Positions 1 through 9,093 of a stretch of 64,000 nt of DNA are shown here, piece by piece. The notes under the pieces are model-generated. The model ran no database searches and was not told the DNA's origin. It worked only from the letters and a program-made list of their open reading frames with translations. Position 1 is the first letter of the stretch. Every line of letters begins with the position of its first letter. The stretch lies in the NCBI RefSeq assembly GCF_021582875.1, contig NZ_CP091138.1, positions 1,550,001-1,614,000 of the forward strand, read 5' to 3'. This DNA is from Microbacterium sp. KUDC0406. Its GTDB lineage: Bacteria; Actinomycetota; Actinomycetes; Actinomycetales; Microbacteriaceae. The position numbers were made by a program, and so were the translations under genes.

Positions 1-206
1 GCGAGCGCATAGCCGATCAGCGTGCCGTCCTCGGACTCGGCGACGAGGAACGGCAGGCCGGCGGCTCGGATCCTGGTCGCCTTCGCCGTCCAGTCGTCGT
101 CCGTCGACTCGATCTCGTCGAAGGTGACGACCGACTCGCGCACGTAGTGGTTGTAGATCGCCCGGATGCCGGGGAGGTCGGCGTCCCCGATCGACCGCAC
201 TCTCAC
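1..206 (-). CDS. GNAT acetyltransferase, phosphinothricin acetyltransferase-like (partial)
   Basis: Only the N-terminal 68 residues are in the window; the gene runs off the left edge. The translation ([20 protein letters not shown], then [11 protein letters not shown], then [17 protein letters not shown]) has the start of a GNAT fold typical of the Pat/Bar/YncA branch, which N-acetylates small amines with acetyl-CoA. I place the start at the GTG at 206-204, which overlaps the TGA of ung (205-203) by a GTGA junction and suggests translational coupling. A second in-frame GTG lies at 200. The substrate cannot be told from this fragment. Confidence 0.75.
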   Translation of the reverse strand, partial: MRVRSIGDADLPGIRAIYNHYVRESVVTFDEIESTDDDWTAKATRIRAAGLPFLVAESEDGTLIGYAL

Positions 207-901
207 GCCTCTCCCCCGACACGCCAGTCCACGGGGGCGACGCCCTGCTGCGCGAGCAGTTCGTTGGCGCGGGAGAACGGACGGGAGCCGAAGAATCCGC
301 GGCTTGCCGAGAGCGGCGACGGATGGGCCGACTCGATGACGGGCGTCTGCCCGAGGAGCGGCTTGAGCCCCCGGGCATCCGCACCCCACAGGATCGCGAC
401 GAGCGGCCTGTCCCGCGCGACCAGCGCGCGGATCGCGAGTTCGGTGACCTGCTCCCAGCCCCAGCCCCGGTGGGATGCCGGGGTGCCGGGCCGCACGGTC
501 AGCACCCTGTTCAGCAGCAGCACCCCCTGATCGCTCCACGCCGTGAGGTCGCCGTGCGGGGCGGGCGGGATGCCGAGGTCCTCCTGGCGCTCCTTGTAGA
601 TGTTGCCCAGGCTGCGCGGGAGCGGCCGCACATCGCCGTCGACGGCGAAGGACAGGCCGATCGGATGCCCGGGTGTCGGGTACGGATCCTGGCCGGTGAT
701 GAGCACCTTGACGTCGTCGAGAGGGCGCTGGAACGCCCGCAGCACGTTCGCACCGGACGGCAGGTACCCGCGGCCGGCCGCCACTTCGCCTCGCAGCCGG
801 CTGCCGAGTTCGGCGATCACCGGCTGCACGGGTGCGAGCGCCTCCGCCCAGCCCGGATCGAGCTGCCCGTCGGCGGCGAGCTCGACGAGCGTCTTCGGCA
901 T
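203..901 (-). CDS. ung: uracil-DNA glycosylase
   Basis: Family 1 uracil-DNA glycosylase, which removes uracil from DNA to start base excision repair. The 232-residue product carries the water-activating loop [16 protein letters not shown] (about residues 61-76), the [12 protein letters not shown] segment, the uracil-binding ILWG motif and the DNA-intercalating SAHPSPLSA motif. Length and motif order are normal for the family. The ATG at 901-899 overlaps the last base of the upstream stop codon (TGATG), and the stop overlaps the downstream acetyltransferase start, so it sits inside a coupled minus-strand operon. The open frame continues upstream of 901 but only inside the neighbouring gene. 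Confidence 0.96.
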   Translation of the reverse strand: MPKTLVELAADGQLDPGWAEALAPVQPVIAELGSRLRGEVAAGRGYLPSGANVLRAFQRPLDDVKVLITGQDPYPTPGHPIGLSFAVDGDVRPLPRSLGNIYKERQEDLGIPPAPHGDLTAWSDQGVLLLNRVLTVRPGTPASHRGWGWEQVTELAIRALVARDRPLVAILWGADARGLKPLLGQTPVIESAHPSPLSASRGFFGSRPFSRANELLAQQGVAPVDWRVGGEA

Positions 902-1614
902 CAGAGTGCGCCCCGGCCGCTGGAGACGATCACGCCGCCCTCGGCGGGAGAGACGCGCCAGACGCTTCCCTCCCCGGCGATGCGCAGCCCGTCGGCTCCG
1001 GCGATCAGTGCGGTGCTCTCGTCGATGCCCACGCCGCCGTCTGTGGCGCCGGCCTCGGTCGCGGCGATCAGCCGGGCCAGCGTGCCCCACTGCGCCACGT
1101 GCACATCCACAGACACGTCGACCAGGCCGATGCCCGGCACCACAGTCACCTCCTCGAGGTCCTCGGCGGTGTCCTCCGGCACGACCGGGACCCCGCCGAT
1201 CCGCCAGCCGCCCAGGATCGCCCGCTCGGCGGCGATCATCGCGCCCGCGGAGAAGCCCAGATACGGCGTGCCGTTCCCGACGGCGGTGCGGATGCGGTCG
1301 AAGCTCGGCTCGAGGGCGGAGTGGTACGCCGGGGTCAGACCGCCCCCGATCACGATCGCGTGCACCCCGTCGAACATCGCCGGATCGACGCGGTCGGTCT
1401 CGGCGACGGCCACGAGCCGGATGTCGAGCGATGCGGCTCCGTCGGCCGTGACCGCGTCGATGAGATCGCGGGCGTGCCCGGTTCCGCCGTCCTCGCGGAC
1501 CGTCACGACCACGACGACCGGAGTCGTTCGGTCCGGCGCCGCGGCGAGCGCCTCGGCGGTGAACGGCGCGAAGGCCGCGCGCCCGAAGCCGCCGCCGACG
1601 AGATGCACGCCCAC
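901..1614 (-). CDS. peptidase E-like protein (family S51, class I glutamine amidotransferase fold)
   Basis: A 237-residue protein with the S51 nucleophile-elbow signature [11 protein letters not shown], whose serine is the expected nucleophile, preceded by the conserved [15 protein letters not shown] turn. Family members include alpha-aspartyl dipeptidase (PepE) and cyanophycinase-like enzymes; the exact substrate here is unknown. I chose the GTG at 1614-1612, two bases after the SDR stop; no start inside the SDR gene looks better. It is the middle gene of the SDR-S51-ung-acetyltransferase chain, joined to ung by a one-base stop/start overlap. Confidence 0.8.
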   Translation of the reverse strand: MGVHLVGGGFGRAAFAPFTAEALAAAPDRTTPVVVVVTVREDGGTGHARDLIDAVTADGAASLDIRLVAVAETDRVDPAMFDGVHAIVIGGGLTPAYHSALEPSFDRIRTAVGNGTPYLGFSAGAMIAAERAILGGWRIGGVPVVPEDTAEDLEEVTVVPGIGLVDVSVDVHVAQWGTLARLIAATEAGATDGGVGIDESTALIAGADGLRIAGEGSVWRVSPAEGGVIVSSGRGAL

Positions 1615-1616
1615 GG

Positions 1617-2396
1617 TCAGCCCTCGATCCGCGGGCGCAGCGGACCCCGCGCCAGCAGGTGCGACGCGGCCTGCGCCACCGGGCGGATCACGATGAGGTC
1701 GAGGTTCACGTGCGCGGGCGCGTTCAAGGCGTAGGCGGCGACATCGGCGACGTCCTCCGCGACCAGAGGCGCCTCGACACCGGAGTACACGGCCTCGGCC
1801 GCGACCGCATCGCCGCCGAGCCTGCGCAGAGTGAACTCCTCGGTGTGCACCATTCCCGGCGCGATCTCGGTGATGCGGATCGGCTCGCCGTTCAGCTCCA
1901 GGCGCAGCACCTGCGGGATCATCGACTCCGCGGCCTTGGCCGCGTTGTACCCGCCGCCGCCGGGATAGGCGCCCCGGGCTGCCACCGAGGTCACGAACAG
2001 CAGGTCGGCGTGACCATCCGCCGCCGCGGCACGCAGCTGCGGGAGCAGTGCCGCGGTGAGCTGCTGGGCGGCGATCACGTTCGACTCGTACATCCAGCGC
2101 CACTGCTCGGCGGATCCGCTCTCGACGCGGTCCGTGCCCCTCGCGCCGCCGGCGACATGCACGAGCGCGTGCACCGGACCGGTCTCGTCGAGGTGGGCCA
2201 CCAGGGCCCCGATCTGCTCGGCATCCGTGAGATCGGCGGCGAACGCCGTCGAACCCGTCTCGGCGGCAAGCGCCTCCAGCCGTTCCGCGCGCCGGGCGAC
2301 GCCGACGACATCCCACCCCGAGGAGCGGAGCGCCCGCACCGTCGCCTCGCCGATACCGGTGCTCGCACCGGTCACCACCGCACGCCTGTTCACCAT
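1617..2396 (-). CDS. short-chain dehydrogenase/reductase (YdfG-like)
   Basis: Classical SDR of 259 residues. It shows the NAD(P)-binding TGASTGIG motif near the N-terminus, an arginine-containing segment ([11 protein letters not shown]) that favours NADP, the NxAG-equivalent HVAGGARG, and catalytic Ser in VTSVAARG followed by the YxxxK motif YNAAKAA. The C-terminal part resembles YdfG/serine dehydrogenase-type SDRs that act on 3-hydroxy acids, but the substrate is not assignable. First gene of the minus-strand chain. A TACGGT box sits six bases before the ATG, so the mRNA may be leaderless; the intervening GGAGGC could also act as a ribosome site. Confidence 0.88.
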   Translation of the reverse strand: MVNRRAVVTGASTGIGEATVRALRSSGWDVVGVARRAERLEALAAETGSTAFAADLTDAEQIGALVAHLDETGPVHALVHVAGGARGTDRVESGSAEQWRWMYESNVIAAQQLTAALLPQLRAAAADGHADLLFVTSVAARGAYPGGGGYNAAKAAESMIPQVLRLELNGEPIRITEIAPGMVHTEEFTLRRLGGDAVAAEAVYSGVEAPLVAEDVADVAAYALNAPAHVNLDLIVIRPVAQAASHLLARGPLRPRIEG

Positions 2397-2402
2397 GCCT
2401 CC

Positions 2403-2408
2403 ACCGTA
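2403..2408 (-). promoter_or_regulatory. -10 box for a probable leaderless SDR transcript
   Basis: TACGGT on the minus strand, followed by six bases (GGAGGC) and the ATG at 2396. The TANNNT-N6-start layout places the transcription start on or next to the start codon. The same layout recurs before several other genes in the window. Confidence 0.45.
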
Positions 2409-2451
2409 CGACGCCCGGTGCGATTCCGTGACGAGACAGCCCGGGCCGCAA

Positions 2452-3036
2452 TCAATAGAGTCTGTAGGTGTCCTCGCTGATCCAGCCGTCCGTCGGACTG
2501 CCCGTGGATCGCACTGTCACGTCGATTCCCGAGTGGAGCGGGCTGGGCCCCAAGATGCCGAACGTCACCCTCGACAGTCCCTGTCCCGCGATGCTGCCCG
2601 AGAACAGGAGTGTGTACGTGACGGTTCCGTCGCCGTTGTCCACCGCACCGGCGGCCGTCCAGGTCGGATCAGTGGCGGGCAGGCTGGGAACCGACGGACT
2701 GCTTCCCCCTGCATTGGCGATCACAGCGGGCTGCACATCGCCGACGTCGACACGAGCGAATGTCACGGTCACGGTGCCGCTGGTGATGTCGGCAACAGGT
2801 GTCGACGTCGCGTGAGTGTCGTCGTTGCGCAGCTGGATCGACGCGCCGTAGTACTCAGGATTGACCCACGAGCCACCGGTCGCCGTCTCGAGGACGAGCC
2901 TGCCCAGGTCATCCCCGGATGCGGCCCGTGCGGGCGTCGCGATTGCGACAGCGACCACGGGCACCGACCACGCGGCCCCGGCGAGCACCGTCCTCCGACT
3001 CGGTCCCGCCCCGGTCGAAGTCGTCTCGGTCGTCAT
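2452..3036 (-). CDS. Tat-exported protein of unknown function
   Basis: A 194-residue protein with a clear twin-arginine signal: SRRTVLAGAAW at residues 13-23, a hydrophobic stretch, and a likely cleavage site after TPARA near residue 39. The mature part is rich in Ser, Thr, Val and Gly and looks like an extracellular beta-sandwich; I recognise no catalytic motif. Similar Tat-signal, Ig-like cell-surface proteins are common in Microbacteriaceae. The start is supported by an AGGAGG ribosome site about nine bases upstream. It is separated from metY by about 200 bp of divergent promoter space and ends 56 bp before the SDR start. Confidence 0.75.
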   Translation of the reverse strand: MTTETTSTGAGPSRRTVLAGAAWSVPVVAVAIATPARAASGDDLGRLVLETATGGSWVNPEYYGASIQLRNDDTHATSTPVADITSGTVTVTFARVDVGDVQPAVIANAGGSSPSVPSLPATDPTWTAAGAVDNGDGTVTYTLLFSGSIAGQGLSRVTFGILGPSPLHSGIDVTVRSTGSPTDGWISEDTYRLY

Positions 3037-3156
3037 CGTGTCAGCCTCCTGAATCGGCCATGTCGCCGCATCCGGTCATTCCGTACGATATCCAATCGTG
3101 TCGCGTGCGATGGGCAAGGGTGGCCTCGGGTGTTACGTCACATTTCCCATCCCCTG

Positions 3157-3183
3157 TTGACAGGCGTCGTTCTTCCGTAGTGT
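3157..3183 (+). promoter_or_regulatory. candidate promoter for metY
   Basis: TTGACA at 3157-3162 and TAGTGT at 3178-3183, separated by 15 bases, which is short for a vegetative promoter. The leader to the ATG at 3235 would be about 45 bases, too short for a SAM riboswitch, and I see none. Confidence 0.35.
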
Positions 3184-3234
3184 CGCTGGAAGGCATCCGC
3201 CGCACTCACCCGCTTCCATCCCTGGGGGAACCTC

Positions 3235-4556
3235 ATGTCCGCAGCCGAGAACTGGCGCTTCGAGACCAAGCAGATCCACTCGGGCGCCGCGCCCGACCCT
3301 GTCACCAAGGCCCGCGCGACGCCGATCTACCAGACCACGTCGTACGTCTTCGACAACGCCGACCACGCCGCGAACCTGTTCGCGCTGGCCGAGTTCGGCA
3401 ACATCTACACCCGTATCCAGAACCCCACGCAGGACGTGCTCGAGCAGCGCCTCGCCGCGCTCGAGGGCGGCACCGGAGCCCTGGTGCTCTCCAGCGGCCA
3501 GGCCGCGTCGACCTTCGCCATCCTGAACATCGCGCAGGCCGGCGACCACTTCGTGGCGTCGAGCTCGATCTACGGCGGCACGTACAACCTGTTCAAGTAC
3601 ACGCTGGCCAAGCTCGGCATCGAGGTCACGTTCGTCGAGAACCAGGACGACCCCGAGGAATGGCGCCGCGCCGTGCGCCCGGAGACGAAGCTGTTCTTCG
3701 CCGAGACGATCGGCAACCCCCAGATCAACGTGCTCGACATCCGCACCGTCGCCGACATCGCGCACGAGAGCGGCGTGCCGCTGATCGTCGACAACACGAT
3801 CGCCACCCCGTACCTGATCCGCCCCTTCGAGCACGGCGCCGACATCATCGTGCACTCGGTGACGAAGTTCCTCGGCGGGCACGGCACCACGATCGGCGGC
3901 GTCGTCATCGACGGCGGCAAGTTCGAGTGGTCGAAGAACGTCGACCGCTTCCCCGGACTCACCCTGCCCGACCCGTCCTACCACGGCGCCTCGTACACGA
4001 CCGCCGTCGGCGACTCGCTCGCGTACATCATCAAGGCCCGCGTGCAGCTGCTCCGCGACCTCGGCTCCGCCATCGCCCCGCAGAGCGCCTGGAACCTCAT
4101 CCAGGGCGTCGAGACGCTGTCGCTCCGTGTCGAGCGCCACGTTCAGAACGCTCAGGAGATCGCCGAGTGGCTCGATGGTCGCGACGACGTCGCCACCGTC
4201 AACTACTCCGGCCTGCCCACGTCACCGTGGTACGCCGCCGCCAACAGGTACGCGCCCAAGGGCGTCGGCGCGGTGCTCTCGTTCGAGCTCAAGGGCGGCG
4301 TCGACGCCGGCCGCGAGTTCGTCAACAACCTGTCACTGTTCAGCCACCTGGCCAACATCGGCGACGTGCGTTCGCTGGTCATCCACCCGGCATCGACCAC
4401 GCACTCCCAGCTCTCCCCGAGCAGCAGCTCTCCGCCGGCGTCACCCCCGGCCTGGTGCGGCTCTCGGTGGGACTCGAGAACATCGACGACCTCAAGGCCG
4501 ATCTCGACCAGGCGCTCGCCGCCGCCCGCCGCGTGACCGAGGCCGCGCGCGCGTAA
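3235..4556 (+). CDS. metY: O-acetylhomoserine aminocarboxypropyltransferase (frame broken near 4417)
   Basis: PLP enzyme that turns O-acetylhomoserine and sulfide (or methanethiol) into homocysteine (or methionine). The protein begins [17 protein letters not shown] and shows the Cys/Met-metabolism family hallmarks: [28 protein letters not shown] and the PLP lysine in [12 protein letters not shown]. One base is missing in CTCTCCCCGAGC near 4414-4420. Before it the protein reads to STTHSQLSP; after it the correct frame gives [20 protein letters not shown] and stops at 4556. Restoring one base gives 440 residues, the usual length. This is probably a sequence error. metX follows in the same direction, and the pair forms the direct sulfhydrylation route to homocysteine. 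The start is preceded by a weak GGGGGA ribosome site. Confidence 0.92.
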
Positions 4557-4574
4557 TCCTCTCCTCCTCGAGAC

Positions 4575-4610
4575 GCGGATGCCCCGGACCGTCAGGTCCG
4601 GGGCATCCGC
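4575..4610 (+). terminator. hairpin between metY and metX
   Basis: A perfect 16-bp stem (left arm 4575-4590, right arm 4595-4610) with a GTCA loop. The arms contain GGATGC and GCATCC. It is followed by GCGTTTCCCC, so the U tract is poor. Probably a GC-type terminator or attenuating hairpin after metY. Confidence 0.7.
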
Positions 4611-4676
4611 GCGTTTCCCCGCCCCGCGGTGCGTAACGTGCCGCCGTCGGACGGCTTCTCACGGAAGAATGGGTGC

Positions 4677-5881
4677 ATGGACTGGCAGACGACCTCGGCG
4701 GACACGGTGCCCTCGCGGCGTGTGACCGAAGCGCAGTCCAGCATGATGCGGGCGCGCCCGCCGGCGACCGGCGCCTGGCGCGACGGAGATCCCGCGGGCG
4801 GGCGGAGCTTCACCGACCTCGGCGCCTTCCGCACCGAGAACGGCGCAGAACTGCCCGGCATCCGGCTCGCGTGGGAGTCGTGGGGCGAGCTGAACGCCGC
4901 CCGCGACAACGCGATCCTGGTGCTGCACGCCCTCACCGGCGACAGCCACGTGCGCGGAGCCGCGGGTCCGGGGCATCCGACCGGCGGGTGGTGGGACGAC
5001 ATCGTCGACTCCGACGGTCCGATCGACACCGACGAGTGGTTCGTGATCGCGCCGAACATGCTGGGCGGATGCCAGGGATCGACCGGCCCCGCCAGCATCG
5101 CGCCGAACGGCCGGGAGTGGGCGTCCCGCTTCCCGTACCTGACGATCCGCGACCAGGTCGCCGCGCAGGTCATGCTCGCCGACGCGCTCGGCATCGATCG
5201 CTGGGCCGCCGTGATCGGCGGATCGATGGGCGGCATGCACGCGCTGGAGTGGGCCGTGACGCATCCCTCGCGCGTCGAGCGACTGGCCGTGCTGTCCTCT
5301 CCCCGGTCACCACCGCCGATCAGCTCGCGCTGAACTTCGTGCAGCTCGAGACGGTGCGGATGGATCCTCGGTTCGACGGCGGCGAGTACTACGACTCCGC
5401 GCTGGGCGAAGGCCCGCATCGCGGTCTCGCGCTCGCCCGCCGCATGGCGCTGCTGAACTACCGCAGCCCGATCGAGCTGAACCAGCGCTTCCAGCGCTCC
5501 TGGCAGTCGGATCTGTCGCCGCTGGGACGTGGTGGGCGATTCGCGGTGGAGTCGTACCTCGACTTCCACGGCAACAAGTTCACCCGGCGCTTCGACGCGA
5601 ACAGCTATCTGACGCTGGTCGAGGCGATGAACTCGCACGACATCGGCCGCGACCGCGGCGGTGTCGAAGAGGCGCTGCACCGGGTCACCGCGAAGACCCT
5701 GGTGCTGGGCATCGACACGGACCGGCTGTTCCCTGTCGACGGTCAGCAGCGCATCGCGCGCAGCATTCCGAACACGATCGACGACGGAGCCGTGGTGCTC
5801 ACCAGCGACTTCGGCCACGACGGCTTCCTCATCGAGACCGACGAGGTGGGCGGCCACCTGCGCCGGCTGCTGGAGGACTAG
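4677..5881 (+). CDS. metX: homoserine O-acetyltransferase (frame broken near 5302)
   Basis: Alpha/beta-hydrolase-fold enzyme that acetylates homoserine from acetyl-CoA, supplying MetY. Seen: LHALTGDSHVRG, the nucleophile elbow GGSMGGMHALEW, and C-terminal IDTDRLFPVDGQQ and SDFGHDGFL carrying the expected catalytic Asp and His. One base is missing in CTCTCCCCGGTC near 5300-5304, so the frame changes between RLAVLSSP and VTTADQLALNF; restoring one base gives 401 residues. I placed the start at the ATG at 4677 (MDWQTTSADTVPS). Its TAG stop (5879-5881) interlocks with the NUDIX stop on the other strand. Confidence 0.9.
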
Positions 5882-6549
5882 GAGCGCTCGTACGTCCAGG
5901 GCAGGCGCCCTGTCGCGACGCGGTTGCGCGCACCCGGCGCGCCCGGCTGCTCGGAATGATGCTCATCGCCCTCCCAGAGGAAAACCCGCCCATCGGCGGT
6001 CTCGAGGATCCTCGTGCGCCGCAGCTCGGGAGCACCCAGCGCGGCTCGCGCATCGGCGGCCGTGCGGTGCAGCAGCAGTCCGTGCAGCGTCACCCAGGTC
6101 GGCGGCCAGAGCACCAGCTCGCCCTCGGCCTGCATCCGCAGCGCCGCCTCGGGCGAGACCCAGAGCGCCCGCTCGATCTCACCGGGATTCACCCGCACCT
6201 CGTCGCCGTCCTCCGAGGCGAGGAAGAACCAGGTGCGGATGCGTTTCGGAATCTCACGCGGCGGCTCCCAGCAGGACAGGGCGACGAGATCGCGGATGCG
6301 GATGCCGGCCTCTTCGGCGGTCTCGCGCACCGCTGCCGATTTCGCCCGCTCGACCTCGTCGTCACCGAGATCGCCGGGCTCCAGCCTGCCGCCCGGGAAC
6401 ACCCACGAGCCGGCGAACGAACCGCGATCCGGGCGCAGCAGCAGCAGCACCTGCATCCCCTCCGGCGCATCCCTCAGGACGACCGCGGTGCCCGCGAGCG
6501 GGAGATCGCCCTCGAACTCGGCGCTCGCGTCCTCAGCGCTCCGAGGCAT
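5878..6549 (-). CDS. NUDIX hydrolase (NUDT19/RppH-like, expanded box)
   Basis: A 223-residue NUDIX protein. The signature is FPGGRLEPGD, then DEVERAKSAA, then VRETAEEAGI; the REXXEEXG metal-binding core is intact, but the spacing between the first Gly and Glu is longer than in the canonical GX5EX7REUXEEXGU box. This resembles NUDT19-type CoA or nucleotide-sugar diphosphatases, but the substrate is inferred only. The gene ends tail to tail with metX: the tetramer CTAG at 5878-5881 provides TAG on both strands. The upstream MTH1187-type gene overlaps its start by 17 bp, so the two are probably co-transcribed. Confidence 0.88.
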   Translation of the reverse strand: MPRSAEDASAEFEGDLPLAGTAVVLRDAPEGMQVLLLLRPDRGSFAGSWVFPGGRLEPGDLGDDEVERAKSAAVRETAEEAGIRIRDLVALSCWEPPREIPKRIRTWFFLASEDGDEVRVNPGEIERALWVSPEAALRMQAEGELVLWPPTWVTLHGLLLHRTAADARAALGAPELRRTRILETADGRVFLWEGDEHHSEQPGAPGARNRVATGRLPWTYERS

Positions 6550-6865
6550 CCTCGATCGCCGCCTCGAGCCGCTCGATCTTGCCGTCGATCTCGCCGCTGT
6601 GCCCCGGACGGATGTCGGCCTTGAGCACCAGCGACACCCGAGACCCGAACGGCATGACCGCTTCGGTCGCGCGCTTGACGACGTCCATCACGGTGTCCCA
6701 GTCCGGTCCCTCGATCTCGGTGAACATCGAGGTCGTCCGGTGCGCCAGCCCGGAGTCGCGCACGACCTTCACGGCTGCGGCGACGGCGTCGTGCACGGAT
6801 GCGTCGGGGTTCTCTGCCCCGTCGCGGGGAGCGCCGCTGGGGGCGACGGAGAAGGCGATGAGCAT
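6533..6865 (-). CDS. thiamine-binding/MTH1187 family protein (DUF77)
   Basis: A 110-residue protein beginning MLIAFSVAPSG, with HRTTSMFTEIEG and GSRVSLVLKADIRPG, which match the small ferredoxin-fold MTH1187/YqgV family. Some members bind thiamine or its pyrimidine moiety; the role in actinobacteria is not settled. The ATG at 6865 is preceded by a strong GGAGGT ribosome site. It overlaps the NUDIX start by 17 bp and lies 27 bp after the GT87-like gene, suggesting one transcript. Confidence 0.82.
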   Translation of the reverse strand: MLIAFSVAPSGAPRDGAENPDASVHDAVAAAVKVVRDSGLAHRTTSMFTEIEGPDWDTVMDVVKRATEAVMPFGSRVSLVLKADIRPGHSGEIDGKIERLEAAIEDASER

Positions 6866-6891
6866 GGGGGTACCTCCGGTTCGGTGTTCGG

Positions 6892-8124
6892 TCAGCGGGA
6901 ACGACTCGTGGCGGGCACGCGCAGCAGCGCGGCGGTGCTCACCACGGCCAGCACGACGAGCAGGATGTTGCGGGCGCTGAGCAGCAGCACGGGCAGCGGT
7001 TCGGCGCGCAGCAGCGCGTCGTAGGTCAGCGGATAGACGAGGAAGGTGAGGGCGCACAGACCCAGCACCAGCAGCGCAGGGGTCACGGCGCGCGTGCGAT
7101 CCAGCACCAGCCACAGAATGATCGGCGCGATCAGCCAGGTCTGGAACTGCGGCGAGCCGACCTTGTTGGTGACGATCAGGACGGTCACGAGCGTCAGGGC
7201 GAGCGGAGGGAACAGCCGTTGCCAGGTCGCGCCGCGCACGGCCTTCACGCACCCGACCGTCGCGACGGCAGCCGCGACGAGCACCATGAGCGGTGTGAGC
7301 ACGGCCGAGACGACGGATGCTCCGGGTGCCTCGATCTGAAAGGTCAGGATGTCGTACGAGTACACGATCGAGGCACGGCCGGCGAGCGCCAGCCAGAGGA
7401 ACGGCGTCGCGGCGACGGCCTCGATCTGGAGTCCACGACCGGTCTGCCGGCCGAGGAAGCCGAACAGCTCGCGGTCCGCGCCGAGCAGCAGCAGCACGAC
7501 GATCGCCGCCGCCGTCACCGCTGCGGCGGCGAGAAGGATGCGGATGCGCTGCTTCACCGCGATGACCGCGGCCAGCACGAGCGCCGCGGGCCAGATCTTG
7601 ATCCAGGCGCCGATCGTCAGCAGCGCTGCTCCGACGGCGGGACGCGTGGCGAGCCAGAGGCCGCCGATCACCGCGAGCGGCACGGTGATCGCATCAAGCC
7701 GGTACATCGCGATCGGTCCGAGCAGCAGCAGCGCGCCGCACCAGAACCAGCCGGCGCTCCGGCGACGGTGCGTCCTGCCCCGGCCGACCAGCACGGCGAA
7801 CCCGATCAGGTCGAGCACGGTGACCAGCACGGCCCAGGCGACGAGATAGGCGCTCGTGGCACCCATCGAGCCGACCAGCGGAGTCGCGAGCAGGTGGGCC
7901 ACGATCATCGGGATGAGGGCGAGCTGCGGATACACCCACGGCTCGGTGATGCCCACGATCGCACCGCCGGTCAGCGCGGAGTGCGACCACGGCTGATAGA
8001 CGAGCACCACGTCGCCCATCGGCTGGCTGGGCAGCACCCATCCGAACCAGGCGATCACGGCGTGCACGGCCACGAAGGCGGCCCAGAGTGCGATCGTGCC
8101 GGGGCGGACTCGCGCCCTTGTCAT
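6892..8124 (-). CDS. polytopic membrane glycosyltransferase (GT87/DUF2029-like)
   Basis: A 410-residue integral membrane protein with about ten hydrophobic helices and Arg-rich loops. Features of polyprenol-phosphate-mannose-dependent mannosyltransferases (GT87) include a short first loop after helix 1 (WVLPSQPMGDVVLVYQPWS), a YPQLALIP segment, and IGAWIKIWPAALVLAA matching the family KxxP-type helix. It probably decorates a cell-envelope glycolipid or lipoglycan; the acceptor is unknown. The ATG (8124-8122) overlaps the nnrD stop by ATGA, so translation is coupled. Confidence 0.75.
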   Translation of the reverse strand: MTRARVRPGTIALWAAFVAVHAVIAWFGWVLPSQPMGDVVLVYQPWSHSALTGGAIVGITEPWVYPQLALIPMIVAHLLATPLVGSMGATSAYLVAWAVLVTVLDLIGFAVLVGRGRTHRRRSAGWFWCGALLLLGPIAMYRLDAITVPLAVIGGLWLATRPAVGAALLTIGAWIKIWPAALVLAAVIAVKQRIRILLAAAAVTAAAIVVLLLLGADRELFGFLGRQTGRGLQIEAVAATPFLWLALAGRASIVYSYDILTFQIEAPGASVVSAVLTPLMVLVAAAVATVGCVKAVRGATWQRLFPPLALTLVTVLIVTNKVGSPQFQTWLIAPIILWLVLDRTRAVTPALLVLGLCALTFLVYPLTYDALLRAEPLPVLLLSARNILLVVLAVVSTAALLRVPATSRSR

Positions 8125-9046
8125 GCCAGCAGCTCCGCCACCGCGTACGGCAGCGCTTCGGCGACGTCCAGCGCGACGATCGGATGCCCCACCGCGCCGT
8201 GCTCGGCACCGGCTGCGATGGTCGCCGCGCGACCGTGCAGCCAGACCGCCGAAGCCGCGACCTCCGCGGGGCTCTTGTCGACGTTCGCGGCGAGCAGGGC
8301 ACCGATCACCCCGGCCAGCACATCGCCCGCCCCGGCCGTCGCGAGCCAGCCGGGCGCATTCGCGACCACGACGGCGTCTCCGTCCGGTGCGCAGACCAGG
8401 GTGCGCGCCCCCTTCAGCAGCACCGTGCAGGACAGGACGGCGGCGACCTCGTTCACCTGTGCGGCGCGACCCGTCTCATCGACGGGGAACCCGGCCGGCA
8501 GCCCGAGCCGATCCCGCAGCCGGGCGAACTCCCCCGCGTGCGGCGTGATGACCATCGGCGCAGTGCTGCCGCGCACCAGGTCGAGGGCGCCGGCGTCCAC
8601 GACGACCGGGTGCTCACCCGCGAGGATGCTGCGCAGTGCGCGCTCCTCGTCGTAGCCGCGTGCCGACATGGCCGAGGGGCCGGCATCCGCTCGCAGCGTG
8701 CCCGGCAGCGGCAGGGCCGCAGTGTCGGTCGCCACGCCGCGGCCGGAGCCGCCCACGCGGACGCCACCGTCCGTGCCGGAGCCGATGACCCAGGCGTCCA
8801 CGTGCGCACCGGCATCCGCACCCAGCACGGTCTCCGGCCGGCGGGCGAGCACCGCTTCCGTCGCAGGTCCCGCGTAGCGCACGAAGCCGCATCCGGCGCG
8901 CCAGGCGCCCTCGACGCCGAGCACCGCCGGCCCGGGTACCGGGCCGATCCGGTGCGCAGCGCCACCACGCCGCGCGAGCGCTTGTCGTCGTCGGGGCCGG
9001 GGGCGCGCAGGAAGCGCGCCGCATCCGCACCGGTCCACTCACGCAT
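8121..9046 (-). CDS. nnrD: ADP-dependent NAD(P)H-hydrate dehydratase (frame broken near 8933)
   Basis: Repairs hydrated NAD(P)H (NADHX) using ADP. The ribokinase-like fold is recognised by TPHAGEFARL (read as ITPHAGEFA), the phosphate-binding ATAGAGDVLAGVIGALLA and GFVRYAGP. The N-terminus MREWTGADAARFLRAPGPDD lies in one frame and the rest in another; the break falls in GGTACCCGGGCCGGC near 8929-8938. One restored base gives 308 residues. The N-terminal epimerase domain found in bifunctional Nnr is absent. A TAACGT box six bases before the ATG suggests a leaderless transcript, divergent from the flavin oxidoreductase gene. Confidence 0.85.
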
Positions 9047-9052
9047 GACTCC

Positions 9053-9087
9053 ACGTTAGCGCCGGCCGTTCGGCGGAGCGGTACGGT
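9053..9087. promoter_or_regulatory. back-to-back -10 boxes for nnrD and the flavin oxidoreductase
   Basis: On the minus strand TAACGT (9058-9053) precedes the nnrD ATG by six bases. On the plus strand TACGGT (9082-9087) precedes the GTG at 9094 by six bases. Both fit TANNNT-N6-start leaderless promoters within a 47-bp intergenic region. Confidence 0.5.
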
Positions 9088-9093
9088 CAGGGG

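Noticed and set aside
3037..3234. SAM riboswitch upstream of metY
   Set aside because: The probable leader is about 45 bases and I see no stem-junction pattern of a SAM riboswitch.
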